Origin: Nocardioides sp. Soil797
GTDB taxonomy: Bacteria; Actinomycetota; Actinomycetes; Propionibacteriales; Nocardioidaceae
Reading direction: 5' to 3'
Length of the DNA stretch: 64,000 nucleotides
Assembly: GCA_001429555.1 (NCBI GenBank)
Contig: LMSR01000001.1
Span: forward strand, 180,687 to 244,686
The notes beneath the pieces are model-generated. The model had not been told where the DNA came from and did no database searches. It was given only the letters and a program-made list of their open reading frames with translations. Shown here in pieces: positions 28,430 to 36,087 of the stretch. Numbering within the stretch: the first letter of the stretch is position 1; every line of letters starts with the position of its first letter. A program made the translations under genes and the position numbers.

Positions 28430-29272
28430 ATGCGAAGCCTCCTGTTTGTGCCTGCAGATCGACCCCGCTTGGTGGAGCGGGCCGTAAGTTCGTCTGCGGA
28501 TGCAGTCGCTCTCGATCTGGAGGACGCCGTTGCTCCCGCTCACAAGCAAGCTGCTCTGGAGAACGCCATTGGGGCGATTCGGGCCAGGGGCGACACCGGC
28601 CCCCAGCTCTGGATTCGGATCAACAGCGGCAGCGCCGGGCGCGATGAGCTCGAGACGATTCTCGACACGTGCAACCCGAGCGGCGTATGGTTGCCCAAAG
28701 CCGAGCCGGGGGATCCCCACACGACCGACGCTGTCGCCAGTTTGTCGATGCGGCCAATGGTCGGCATCGGACTTCTGATTGAGACGGCGATCGGCCTCGA
28801 CGGACTTTCCGCACTGCTCGCAACCGTGCCGAACGACCGGGCCAGGGTCGGGCTCGGTGAAGAGGACCTGCGGGCGGATCTGCGGATTCCGTCTCCCGGC
28901 GACGAGTCGATTGCGTCCGCCCTTCGCTCGCAAGTGGTCTTGCGAACCGCGAGGTGGGGACTGCCGAAGCCCGTTGGGCCTGTGTGGACGAACCTCGCCG
29001 ACATCGATGGATTCAGGCGCTCGTGCCTGCAGTTGAGGTTTCAAGGCTTCGGAGGGCGGGTGTGTATCCACCCGGACCAGGTCGATGTTGCGAACACATC
29101 CTTCTCGCCATCCAAGGAGGAGTTGGACTCTGCTGCCGCGATGCTCGCGGAGCACAAAGAACGCGTCCTCGAGGGGGAGGGGGTCTTCCGCGACTCCCTG
29201 GGTCGCATGGTCGATGAGGCGACCATCAAGCAGGCCCGCAACCTGCTCGGGTATGGAGATGCCAACGCGTGA
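28430..29272 (+). CDS. CitE-like (HpcH/HpaI) acyl-CoA lyase
   Basis: This is a 280-residue TIM-barrel enzyme of the citrate lyase beta/malyl-CoA lyase group. Features are 'LLFVPADRP' at the N-terminus, 'DAVALDLEDAV' (metal/acid residues), 'RIN', 'LIETAIGL' and 'GFGGRVCIHPDQV' near residue 210. These enzymes cleave or form 3-hydroxyacyl-CoA esters such as malyl- or citramalyl-CoA. ATG 28430 is chosen over 28415 because TAGGAG precedes it. It is divergent from the MBL-fusion-ligase operon and shares its control region, so it probably performs the final C-C cleavage of the pathway. Confidence 0.9.
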   Translation: MRSLLFVPADRPRLVERAVSSSADAVALDLEDAVAPAHKQAALENAIGAIRARGDTGPQLWIRINSGSAGRDELETILDTCNPSGVWLPKAEPGDPHTTDAVASLSMRPMVGIGLLIETAIGLDGLSALLATVPNDRARVGLGEEDLRADLRIPSPGDESIASALRSQVVLRTARWGLPKPVGPVWTNLADIDGFRRSCLQLRFQGFGGRVCIHPDQVDVANTSFSPSKEELDSAAAMLAEHKERVLEGEGVFRDSLGRMVDEATIKQARNLLGYGDANA

Positions 29273-29534
29273 AGTGGCCCCCGACCTGCAGCCAGCCCTC
29301 GGGTTCGTCGCGCTCCTGACCACCGCCCTGACTGCTGGATGCGCGGGGGCATTGGTTCAGGTCGTGCGGCTCTTGGCCGTGATGATCAAGCGTGACCTGC
29401 CAGCCGCCGACTATCCCCCGCGAGCGACGGGCAAGTTCGCGGCCGTGGTTTCGGGTCAGGGTGTCGTCGTTCTTGTGTCGATCGCCGCGGCGGGTGTGCT
29501 GGTTGCGATTGTGGTCGCCGCGTTCGCGTCCTGA
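29253..29534 (+). CDS. Small two-helix membrane protein
   Basis: This frame of about 93 residues overlaps the end of the CitE-like gene. Two hydrophobic segments (about residues 16-40 and 65-90) are separated by a charged loop 'MIKRDLPAADYPPRATGK'. No family is recognised. Starts at 29253, 29259 and 29274 are all possible; none has a strong ribosome-binding site. It is possibly a real small membrane protein coupled to the upstream gene. Confidence 0.5.
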   Translation: MEMPTREVAPDLQPALGFVALLTTALTAGCAGALVQVVRLLAVMIKRDLPAADYPPRATGKFAAVVSGQGVVVLVSIAAAGVLVAIVVAAFAS

Positions 29535-29639
29535 ATTGCCGAGTACCCCGCCCGCCAGAAGGTGAGCGAGTTACCCGTAACCGGGCTATTGCGTGGTCAG
29601 TCGGGTGACCGAAACCGGGTCGGTGGCCGTGACTGAGCA

Positions 29640-29982
29640 TTTGAGGCGCGGGGACCACCAGGTCGGGCAAGGAGATCTTGCGGTCGTGCGTCTGCTTGAT
29701 CGGCCGGAGCAGCCGGCGGACCCGTGTCGAGGCGGAACGTGGTCGGGCGAGCTGTTGAGCTGGCTCTGGCTGGATGCGTCGCACCAAGCCAGCGTCGGTC
29801 AGCGCGTGGAGTACGTCGTAGACGGCCTGGTGGGAGACCGAGGTCTCGGCGCGCACCAGGCCGATCACCGTCTCGGTGTCCACGTGGGAGTGTGCGTGGA
29901 GTGCGGCCATCACGGCCAGACGAGGCCGAGTCACCCGCAACGAGGCGTCGCGGAGAGTGGAGCCGAAGTCCGGCGTGGCCAT
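29640..29982 (-). pseudogene. fur::katG fusion remnant
   Basis: From ATG 29982 the first about 72 residues are a near-identical copy of the FurA winged-helix half ('SVSHQAVYDVLHALTDAGLV' preserved). At about 29769 the frame jumps into a decayed copy of katG matching bases near 9935-10020 ('RRLLRPIKQTHDRKISLPDL' against the intact '[20 protein letters not shown]'). After that nothing is recognisable. The metal-binding half of Fur and nearly all of KatG are gone. If translated it would be a DNA-binding domain without a sensor. It is a deletion scar of a second fur-katG locus. Confidence 0.85.
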
Positions 29983-29999
29983 TCATCCAGAATGCGCCG

Positions 30000-30016
30000 T
30001 GATCTGGAGCAGATCA
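30000..30016 (-). promoter_or_regulatory. FurA-type palindrome, orphan copy C
   Basis: TGATCTG-GAG-CAGATCA is identical to the palindrome before the intact fur gene and lies in the same position 17 bases before the start codon of the fur::katG remnant. Similarity to the leader extends over 29992-30030 and then stops. Confidence 0.6.
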
Positions 30017-30081
30017 AGGTTGTACGGCGGCGAGATAGAGTTCGGAAGGTTTGTCGGAAGCGCAAGGCCGGCAGCTATTTC

Positions 30082-30210
30082 ATGGAGCACAACGCCGGAG
30101 GCAGTGGCGGTTGGTCGGCCTCGGTCACTCTCGCGTTCTTGTCAGTCTCCTACGGCAGTGACGTGGACCGGAAGCTCAAGAAGTCCGCGCGCTACAACTA
30201 CTACAAATGA
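30082..30210 (+). CDS. Possible 42-residue protein of unknown function
   Basis: ATG at 30082 opens a Gly/Ser-rich then basic, Tyr-rich small frame ending 'SARYNYYK'. Its stop overlaps the ATG of the next small ORF (ATGA), the pattern used by real gene pairs in this window. There is no recognisable domain and no strong ribosome-binding site. It could instead be a remnant left by the adjacent rearrangement. Confidence 0.3.
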   Translation: MEHNAGGSGGWSASVTLAFLSVSYGSDVDRKLKKSARYNYYK

Positions 30211-30380
30211 GTCGAGGACGATCCATGCAGGCGTTTGGACAAGTGCTCACCTTCGTGGGTGTCCTGGTTGCGCTTATCAGCGCGATGACCTCTGGTCAGA
30301 GCGACATTCAATGGTCCCTTGTTGGCGTTGCGTTGGCGGTCGCTGGAGCTGGCCTGATGAGTGCACGCAACGAAGTCTGA
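30207..30380 (+). CDS. Small two-helix membrane protein (57 residues)
   Basis: The ATG at 30207 overlaps the preceding stop. Two hydrophobic segments (about residues 10-27 and 36-51) are joined by a short polar loop 'TSGQSDIQ'; the tail is 'SARNEV'. There is an internal Met at residue 7. No family is recognised, but the hairpin topology and coupled start make it a plausible small membrane protein. Confidence 0.5.
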   Translation: MSRGRSMQAFGQVLTFVGVLVALISAMTSGQSDIQWSLVGVALAVAGAGLMSARNEV

Positions 30381-30391
30381 GCATGAGCTGA

Positions 30392-30724
30392 GCAGTATTC
30401 GACCCGAACGTTGCTTCGCACGAGGGGGCAACCGCTGCACCCGCCCTCGGCCTGGGGCCGCTCAGCGTGCGACCCGACCGCCAGCGCGAGGGAGTCGGAG
30501 GAATGCTCGTGCGCGAGCTGTTGCTTCGAGCCGAGGCGACTGGCGAGACCCTGGTCGCCCTGCTTGGCGACACGGCGTACTACGGGAGTTTCGGGTTCGT
30601 GGCGGCGCGCGAGCTGGGGGTCGAATCGCCCGACAGCGAATGGGGCGACTACTTCCAGGCGCGAGCCACCGGCGACCACCCCGTCGGCCAGTTCGCCTAC
30701 GCCGAACCGTTCAACCGCCTGTAG
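30392..30724 (+). pseudogene. N-terminally truncated GNAT acetyltransferase
   Basis: The frame opens after a stop at 30389-30391 and encodes the C-terminal two thirds of a GNAT. It has the acetyl-CoA motif A 'LGPLSVRPDRQREGVGGML' (R-x-x-G-V-G pattern), then 'YYGSFGFVAA' and 'YAEPFNRL'. The first strands and helices of the fold are absent, and the only usable start (GTG 30467) is inside motif A. It resembles YhbS-like N-acetyltransferases. It is probably a relic from the same rearrangements that hit 29.6-30.4 kb. Confidence 0.75.
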
Positions 30725-30776
30725 GCGACAGGCGACACGCGCTGGCGATCACCGCTCGAGCAAGAGTCAGGAGCCG

Positions 30777-31439
30777 TTATTTCACCTTGCTGAGATGGAC
30801 CATCGCGTCATAGAGCTGCTCGTCGGTCATCGGCGGCTCGGGGATCGCGTGTGCTCGCTCAGCTCGATAGGCGTCGAGCATGAGATAGAGCTGGCGTCGC
30901 CAGGCCGTGGGCGCCTTGGTGCTGGTGGCGTCGATGATGCGGCCGTTGGACCAGATCAGGTTGACGATGTCTGCCCGGGTGATGTCACGGCGAGCCATGC
31001 CGGCTTCTTGGGCTCGGGTGAGCACGTCCTCGATCTGCTGGCACATCACGTCGTGGATATGTTCGGTCTCAGCGTTGCCGGGGAAGCGGCGCGAGAGGAA
31101 GTCGTTGAAGCCACGGTCTCCTGCTTGTACGGCGAACAGGTTGTCGAGGTAGGCGACGAACGCGTCCCACGGATCGTCCATCTGCATGGCCGTGTCGGCC
31201 CCCTCGACGAACTCTTGGAGTCGAGGCTTGAGGGCAGCGATGAGCAGGTCCATGCGGGTCGGGAAGTGGCGATAGAGGGTGCCGATGGCGACGCCTGCGG
31301 CGCGTGCGATCTTCTCGAGGGAGGCGTCGACGCCAAAGTCGGCGAACTCGGCCTGCGCCGCGGCGATGAGTTTGTCGCGGCTTTCCTGAGCATCGCGACG
31401 CAGGGGCCTCTGCATCTGCTCGACGTCGCTCTGGCTCAC
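30777..31439 (-). CDS. TetR-family repressor
   Basis: This is a 220-residue regulator. The N-terminal TetR helix-turn-helix is at about residues 15-65 ('DASLEKIARAAGVAIGTLYRHFPTR'), and the helical ligand domain contains the TetR_C form with 'WDAFVAYLDNLF'. It is divergent from the F420-type reductase gene at 31496, 56 bases away, and probably controls it. The first ATG or the one eight codons later may be used. Confidence 0.9.
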   Translation of the reverse strand: MSQSDVEQMQRPLRRDAQESRDKLIAAAQAEFADFGVDASLEKIARAAGVAIGTLYRHFPTRMDLLIAALKPRLQEFVEGADTAMQMDDPWDAFVAYLDNLFAVQAGDRGFNDFLSRRFPGNAETEHIHDVMCQQIEDVLTRAQEAGMARRDITRADIVNLIWSNGRIIDATSTKAPTAWRRQLYLMLDAYRAERAHAIPEPPMTDEQLYDAMVHLSKVK

Positions 31440-31495
31440 CCCGGAAGTCTACCGACGCCCGGAATAAATTGAGGCCCCCCTCCGGTTAAGCCATC

Positions 31496-32110
31496 ATGAC
31501 AACAACAATCAGCATCATCGGATCGGGCAACATGGCGAGCGCCATCGGGACCCGGGCAACGAAGCACGGACACAGCGTCGAACTCTTGAGCCGCAACACC
31601 GCCAAGGCCCAAGCGCTCGCCGACCAGATCGGCAAGGGAGCCACCGTCGGCACGTTCGGCGCAAAGCCGGCGGGTGACATCGTCATCTTGGCCGTGCTGT
31701 ACGACGGCGTGGTTGACGCGGTCACGACCTATGGCGAGGCACTGGCCGGCAAAATCCTTGTCGACATCTCCAACCCGTTCAACGCCGACGCCAGCGGGCT
31801 CGTGACCCCCAGTTCGGCTGCTCAGGAGGTCGCGGCTGTCGCTCCCGAGAGCGCCCACGTCGTGAAAGCACTGAACACGATCTTCGGCCACGTTCTTGTC
31901 AAGGGCACGCCGTTGGACGCGTTCATCGCGGGTGACAGCGCTGAGGCCAAGGCAACTGTGGCGGCTTTCCTGGACAGCATGGAGTTGCGGACCTTCGACG
32001 CAGGAGGGCTGCAGGCGGCCCAGCTGCTCGAGTCGGCCGGCCTCTTGCTGATGGGACTGGCACGCAATGGTGCCGGGTTCGAGCTCGCTCTGGGCGCCGA
32101 AGTCAGCTGA
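31496..32110 (+). CDS. NADPH/F420-dependent oxidoreductase-like protein
   Basis: This is a 204-residue Rossmann protein starting 'TTISIIGSGNMASAIG', with a second motif 'DIVILAVLYDGV', then 'DISNPFNAD' and 'VVKALNTIF'. This is the pattern of the NADP oxidoreductase coenzyme F420-dependent (FNO-like) family. It would shuttle hydride between NADPH and a flavin/deazaflavin or reduce a small substrate. It is controlled, most likely, by the divergent TetR regulator. Confidence 0.88.
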   Translation: MTTTISIIGSGNMASAIGTRATKHGHSVELLSRNTAKAQALADQIGKGATVGTFGAKPAGDIVILAVLYDGVVDAVTTYGEALAGKILVDISNPFNADASGLVTPSSAAQEVAAVAPESAHVVKALNTIFGHVLVKGTPLDAFIAGDSAEAKATVAAFLDSMELRTFDAGGLQAAQLLESAGLLLMGLARNGAGFELALGAEVS

Positions 32111-32333
32111 CGAGGCCATCGGCTTCTTCCGTAGGGCAGGGACTTCACCACCGACGTTGAAGGAGGGAACCGTGCTGTGGACGGTGTGAGGTTGAGTGAT
32201 CTCGGTGGCGTCTTGATGACGTTGCGCGTGTCGCCCGAATAGCGCGTAGGTCGGTGCTTGCGGGATCGCACGCCGGTGACGCCCCCCCGCACGCGATCGC
32301 TCGACTAGAACTGTTGCAGGTGAACCAGGGAAC

Positions 32334-32945
32334 TCATGCTGAGCGGACTCCATCGGCCGTCACCCTGCGGAATTGGAACGACCACGCAGCCCCTGCAAGG
32401 AGCGCCAATGTGATGACTGATGCTTCGGACTTGCCAACCGTGAGAGCCCAAGTTCCGTGACGGGCCGATTCGAAGCCGTATGCAATGAGTAAAAATAGTG
32501 CGGAATCGAGCGCCGCAGAGACGAGGTTGCTCGCGAAGGCTGCTCGGAGGCGCCCACGGCGCCTGAGTCGCTGGTAGACCAGGGCATCCGAGGTCTCAGC
32601 CGCAAGCAATGTGATTCCAGAAGCGACGGCAATAGCTGCCGGTGCGAGTAGGGCGCTCACAACGCTGCCAACTGAAATGACCAAGAGCGTTCCCTTCAAC
32701 CCGACACGTTCGTGAAGTGCGTCGCGCACAGCGATCATGACGCCGATGAGAACAACGCCAGATGGGGCTTCGAGACCCCATCCAATGGGAAGGGTGCGTG
32801 GCGCAAGAGGTCCATGATCTTTGCCTAGATTCTCGACAGTCCAGTTAGAGCTGGCGGCAGCAGTAACGAATACGACCGTGAGCAGCACGGTCGTTGTCAT
32901 ACGAGTGGGGTCCGACCAGCCACTATTAGTGAAGGGTTTCGTCAT
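32334..32945 (-). CDS. VUT-family (queuosine precursor transporter-like) membrane protein
   Basis: This is a 203-residue protein with about six hydrophobic segments. It carries the VUT/YhhQ signatures: 'AVRDALHERVG' after the second helix, 'AAETSDALVYQRLRRRG' and 'ASNLVSAALDSALF'. YhhQ-type proteins import 7-deazaguanine precursors (preQ0/preQ1). The ATG at 32945 overlaps the stop of the QueC-like gene, so it is the last gene of the six-gene operon. Its presence next to a QueC-like enzyme supports a deazapurine theme. The substrate is inferred from the family. Confidence 0.85.
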   Translation of the reverse strand: MTKPFTNSGWSDPTRMTTTVLLTVVFVTAAASSNWTVENLGKDHGPLAPRTLPIGWGLEAPSGVVLIGVMIAVRDALHERVGLKGTLLVISVGSVVSALLAPAAIAVASGITLLAAETSDALVYQRLRRRGRLRAAFASNLVSAALDSALFLLIAYGFESARHGTWALTVGKSEASVITLALLAGAAWSFQFRRVTADGVRSA

Positions 32946-33535
32946 TGAAGACGCTCGGCGCGGGCAAGAACCTCGGCCCGTTTCACGCAGCCGGGGCAGC
33001 GACCGCATGGCAGATTGTCGACGTGACACGAATGGGTCCATCCGAGTGTCGAGTCGGTGACGTTTGACTCGTGAATGAGCGCCGGTGCAGCGAGGTGGAT
33101 CGCAGGTGCGGACACAGATAGGCGCCCCTCCTGAGATTGCAGGACGGCGGTCATGGCGTCGTAGAACGTCTGTGTTCCGTCGGCATGGCGGTCGCCGTCG
33201 CCTGCGACAGTGCCCACCAGAATTTCGTCGTACGCACGCAGGACTGCCCACCCGGCGGCGACTGTGATCAGAAATTGGTTCCGGTACGGCCACCACTCAG
33301 GTGTTTCGCCCACGCTATGGGGCTGGTTCGCCATAAGGCCACCGCTCACGGCCGATGCGTTGACTGTGATGTGGGTGTAGGGCAGATCGAGGTCGGTGGC
33401 GACCGCGGCGGCCGCACGGCGCTCCGCGGCGGCCGCACGCTGTCCGTAGTCAATGACAAGACAATGTTCGGGCCGTTGCCAAGCGGCGACGCTCGTGGAA
33501 TCGAGCCCACCGGAGAGAAGCAGGACTCGACTCAC
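32942..33535 (-). CDS. QueC-like 7-cyano-7-deazaguanine synthase family enzyme
   Basis: This is a 197-residue PP-loop ATP pyrophosphatase. The motif SGGLDST is at residues 8-14. The QueC-type substrate region is 'WWPYRNQFLI' (81-90, canonical PxRN changed to PYRN). The zinc site is four cysteines at 170, 177, 180 and 183 ('CHVDNLPCGRCPGC'). Canonical QueC makes preQ0 from CDG; divergent QueC-like enzymes occur in Qat and type IV CBASS defence loci. No QueD/E/F or TGT is nearby. The GTG overlaps the stop of the PfkB-NDT gene. A dedicated role in this operon rather than housekeeping queuosine synthesis is likely. Confidence 0.9.
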   Translation of the reverse strand: MSRVLLLSGGLDSTSVAAWQRPEHCLVIDYGQRAAAAERRAAAAVATDLDLPYTHITVNASAVSGGLMANQPHSVGETPEWWPYRNQFLITVAAGWAVLRAYDEILVGTVAGDGDRHADGTQTFYDAMTAVLQSQEGRLSVSAPAIHLAAPALIHESNVTDSTLGWTHSCHVDNLPCGRCPGCVKRAEVLARAERLQ

Positions 33536-34857
33536 GACGACGCTACGCTCCCGGCTCCGGTAGTCGCCGCGGAATCGCCTGCGTCTTTGCGAGGTGTGGG
33601 CACTGCAGGGGCCGTTGGCTTCGTGCAATTGACTCGCCGGATTGCTGCCCATGCAGCGAGGTGAATGGCCGAGGTGAGATCGCTGCTTAGCGGTGTACCG
33701 GTGCCCCGCAGCATCGTCCACTCGTGGGCGTCGGGGTGCTCTGTGAACCCGACGACGGGAATGTCGGCACGTGTAGCCCAGCCGGTCTCGAACACCGTGC
33801 CTGGATCGCCGGCATCCAACAGTGCGAGCACTGCATCTGACCGTGTCAGGCCATCCAGGTCAGCTGCGGCAACCTCATCACCGCCCGTTCCCACGTCGTG
33901 CAGAGGAGAGAAGACTTGAAGCCCCGCGTCGAGCAGCGCATCCCGAACCATCTCAACCAACAGGCGTTCAGCGGTCGAGAAGAATGGCGCTGCAAGGTAG
34001 ATGGTCGGCTGCTTCTCGCCTGGATGGGAAAGGGGCTCGGGGAGTGCTTCCAGAGTCGCAGGCGAAACCTGGGGTACATCGGTTAATGAGTGGGCCGCTG
34101 CTACGCGCGCACCCATCTGAGCCGCTGCGAGTGGGTCAGCCGGGTCCTGAAACCAAGCGTGGGCGAAGCCCGCTGTGAACGCGTCGCCGGATCCGATAGT
34201 GCGGATCGATGGCGTGGGGATAGGGCCGTATGTATCTGTTCCACTCGCGGTGAATACAAGCCCGCCGAGGGCGCCCTGCTTGACGACGACAACCTCCACT
34301 CCAGACTCGTCGAGAAGCGAAGTTCCAGCCTCGATTGGGGGCATGCCGGTCAATCGAGTTGCCTCATGGGCATTGAGGACGACCGCGATTGACTGAGCAG
34401 TAACCGAGGCCAGCAAGGCACTTAGGTCGCCGTGTTGCGGGTCGAGCACCACCAACCCGCCGTCTACGACCCAAGTTGCATCGATCATCCCGAACGCGAC
34501 AATCCAAGCAGCAGATACGCGGATTGTGTCGATCTCACCGGCAAAGCCCCATCTCGCAGCAGAGACCGGTGTGTCGTACCTGAATGTCACTGGATCGGGC
34601 CGGTCGGCTAGCTCCACATCGCGGAGGCCAAAGGCGTCGAAGAGCGCGGCACCTGTTTCCTTCGAGGCGCGGTCGATGCACGTATGGAATGTCGTCGAGT
34701 TGCCAAGGCTGGTGAGGAGCGCCGCGGCTCGAAGACCGGATCCACGGACAGCATCGATCTTGGGCTCCACGCATCTCTCGCGATAGGTCCCGCCAACGAC
34801 AGTTATATCCTGCCCGGGCGCCGAAACTCCGGGCGAACCGTCAGATGGGGCGGACAT
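33532..34857 (-). CDS. Fusion: PfkB-family kinase + nucleoside 2-deoxyribosyltransferase
   Basis: This is a 441-residue protein. Residues 15-275 are a PfkB/ribokinase-fold domain with 'VVGGTYRERC' at the start and the anion-hole/catalytic motif GSGDAF at 222-227 (Asp 225). Residues 285-405 are a nucleoside 2-deoxyribosyltransferase domain: 'IYLAAPFFS' at 286-294 and D351-x-G-T-x-x-E357-x-G with the nucleophile Glu. A Pro/Ala/Thr-rich tail of 35 residues follows. NDTs cleave or swap bases on deoxynucleosides; PfkB domains phosphorylate sugars or nucleosides. The fusion suggests sequential handling of a nucleoside. The ATG lies inside the end of the Gly-tail gene (17-base overlap). Confidence 0.88.
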   Translation of the reverse strand: MSAPSDGSPGVSAPGQDITVVGGTYRERCVEPKIDAVRGSGLRAAALLTSLGNSTTFHTCIDRASKETGAALFDAFGLRDVELADRPDPVTFRYDTPVSAARWGFAGEIDTIRVSAAWIVAFGMIDATWVVDGGLVVLDPQHGDLSALLASVTAQSIAVVLNAHEATRLTGMPPIEAGTSLLDESGVEVVVVKQGALGGLVFTASGTDTYGPIPTPSIRTIGSGDAFTAGFAHAWFQDPADPLAAAQMGARVAAAHSLTDVPQVSPATLEALPEPLSHPGEKQPTIYLAAPFFSTAERLLVEMVRDALLDAGLQVFSPLHDVGTGGDEVAAADLDGLTRSDAVLALLDAGDPGTVFETGWATRADIPVVGFTEHPDAHEWTMLRGTGTPLSSDLTSAIHLAAWAAIRRVNCTKPTAPAVPTPRKDAGDSAATTGAGSVASS

Positions 34858-35206
34858 TAACTTGGACGGGGGTCGTGACCGTCAGCAACTCGGCTTCAAA
34901 CGCAACGCCCTGACCAATGCAACCCACGAGTTCTTCCCAACGATTGGCGATGGCGCCGAGTGTGTCGCCGCCAGTTCGAGTCACGACTGCGATTCGGGTC
35001 GGGCTTGAAAGCAACTCTAGGTCGCACACATCATTCACGCTCAAAGATGCGAGAACCGCCGCGTTCGGTGAGGCCACCGTCGTGTCGAAGATCAATTGAT
35101 AGCAGTTCGTGCTGCTGCCCGATCCACCTCCGGAGGAGCCACCTCCGGAGAAGCCACCTCCGGTGCTGCCAGTACCGCTGCTGGATCCGCCGCCACTGCC
35201 GCCCAT
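34841..35206 (-). CDS. Small protein with Met-Gly-Gly Gly/Ser-rich N-terminal tail
   Basis: This is a 121-residue protein. Residues 2-32 are almost only Gly and Ser, starting MGGSGGGSSSG, with no signal peptide. Residues 33-121 form a compact, probably beta-rich domain with 'IAVVTRTGGDTLGAIANRW' and 'GVAFEAELL', vaguely HIRAN-like in pattern (weak). GAGGGAG lies before the ATG, so the N-terminus is well fixed. A flexible tail starting with Gly after Met removal is what an N-terminal modifying enzyme would need. It lies in the same operon as a QueC-like enzyme. The DNA for the tail contains CCACCTCCGG repeats (35120-35165) that could slip. Function unknown. Confidence 0.75.
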   Translation of the reverse strand: MGGSGGGSSSGTGSTGGGFSGGGSSGGGSGSSTNCYQLIFDTTVASPNAAVLASLSVNDVCDLELLSSPTRIAVVTRTGGDTLGAIANRWEELVGCIGQGVAFEAELLTVTTPVQVNVRPI

Positions 35207-35280
35207 TGTTCGACTCCCTCGTCAGATCGATCATGCTCCTGATGACCACATCTACACGACCTGACCGACATCCGCAGGAA

Positions 35281-36087
35281 CTAATCGAGATCGGTGAGCC
35301 TGTCCACTCCAAAAATGAGGCGAGCGGTAGTCCCCATCCGGGCCAATGTCGACCACACGCACAAGTCGAGATCAGCGGTCCGAACTTCACCTACGGCCGC
35401 CCAAGCACAGAATGCCTCTTCAAACAGCAGGTAGTCACGAGGAAGAATCCAGTGAGGGTCGAAGACTCCAGCGGCAACACCCGCGCGCCGAATGTGGATG
35501 TCAATGATCGCGATGTCGTCGCTCCGGGTCAGATTCCGAACTACCCAGGATGCAGTCTTTAGGCCAACACCGTTCAGGCCGGTCAGAAACGTCCGAAACC
35601 CGCGAGGGGACATCTGAGAAGGATCGACTGGATTCTCAGACAAGTACGCAACGGCCGCAGCCACGCGCGCCGCTCGCTGAACGGGGAACCGGTATCGCAC
35701 TGGTCGCGCATAGCCCTCAACGTTCATCGGAGTCTTTAGGACCGCCTCCACGGACTCGACGCCGGGAGGCAGGCCGGTGTCTAGAAGGCCTGCCTCGCGC
35801 ACTGCCCAAAACGCGTGGGTCGACATTGCCTCGTTCACTCCGTAGCCACCGAGTAGACACAACGCGACCTCCTCCGCGACGGTGCGACCGACGCGCAATG
35901 ACGAAGCTGGCGGGACGCGTCGTGTCTCCTCCACCCAGAATGCGGCAGACCCCAGACACGAGGGATCGAGCCAGTTGACGGTCCGCTCCCAACCCGATCC
36001 GCGCAACAAGACTCGGGGAGATTCACAAGATGCAATCCCGTCCTGCCGTGCGGTTTTACTCGTCGGACTGTTCGTCAATACAGTCAT
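35281..36087 (-). CDS. OGG1-like (HhH-GPD) DNA glycosylase/lyase
   Basis: This is a 268-residue protein. The helix-hairpin-helix 'LTGLNGVGLKTASWVVRN' is at 168-185. Catalytic Lys 177 and Asp 196 ('IIDIHI') keep the 19-residue spacing of human OGG1 (K249/D268). The N-terminal half contains 'CLLGGYGVN', not found in housekeeping MutY/Nth, and no FeS cysteines. It should excise an oxidised or modified purine from DNA and nick the backbone. ATG 36087 overlaps the stop of the XRE gene. OGG-like proteins with this layout accompany QueC-like enzymes in type IV CBASS. Confidence 0.85.
   Translation of the reverse strand: MTVLTNSPTSKTARQDGIASCESPRVLLRGSGWERTVNWLDPSCLGSAAFWVEETRRVPPASSLRVGRTVAEEVALCLLGGYGVNEAMSTHAFWAVREAGLLDTGLPPGVESVEAVLKTPMNVEGYARPVRYRFPVQRAARVAAAVAYLSENPVDPSQMSPRGFRTFLTGLNGVGLKTASWVVRNLTRSDDIAIIDIHIRRAGVAAGVFDPHWILPRDYLLFEEAFCAWAAVGEVRTADLDLCVWSTLARMGTTARLIFGVDRLTDLD

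Noticed and set aside
32942..33535. Housekeeping queuosine/preQ0 biosynthesis role for the QueC-like gene
   Set aside because: No queD, queE, queF or tgt nearby, a PYRN variant of the PxRN motif, and embedding in an operon with OGG and PfkB-NDT; not excluded without the rest of the genome.
35120..35170. CCACCTCCGG repeats as a small repeat array
   Set aside because: They encode the Gly/Ser tail of the small protein in frame and have no independent repeat structure.
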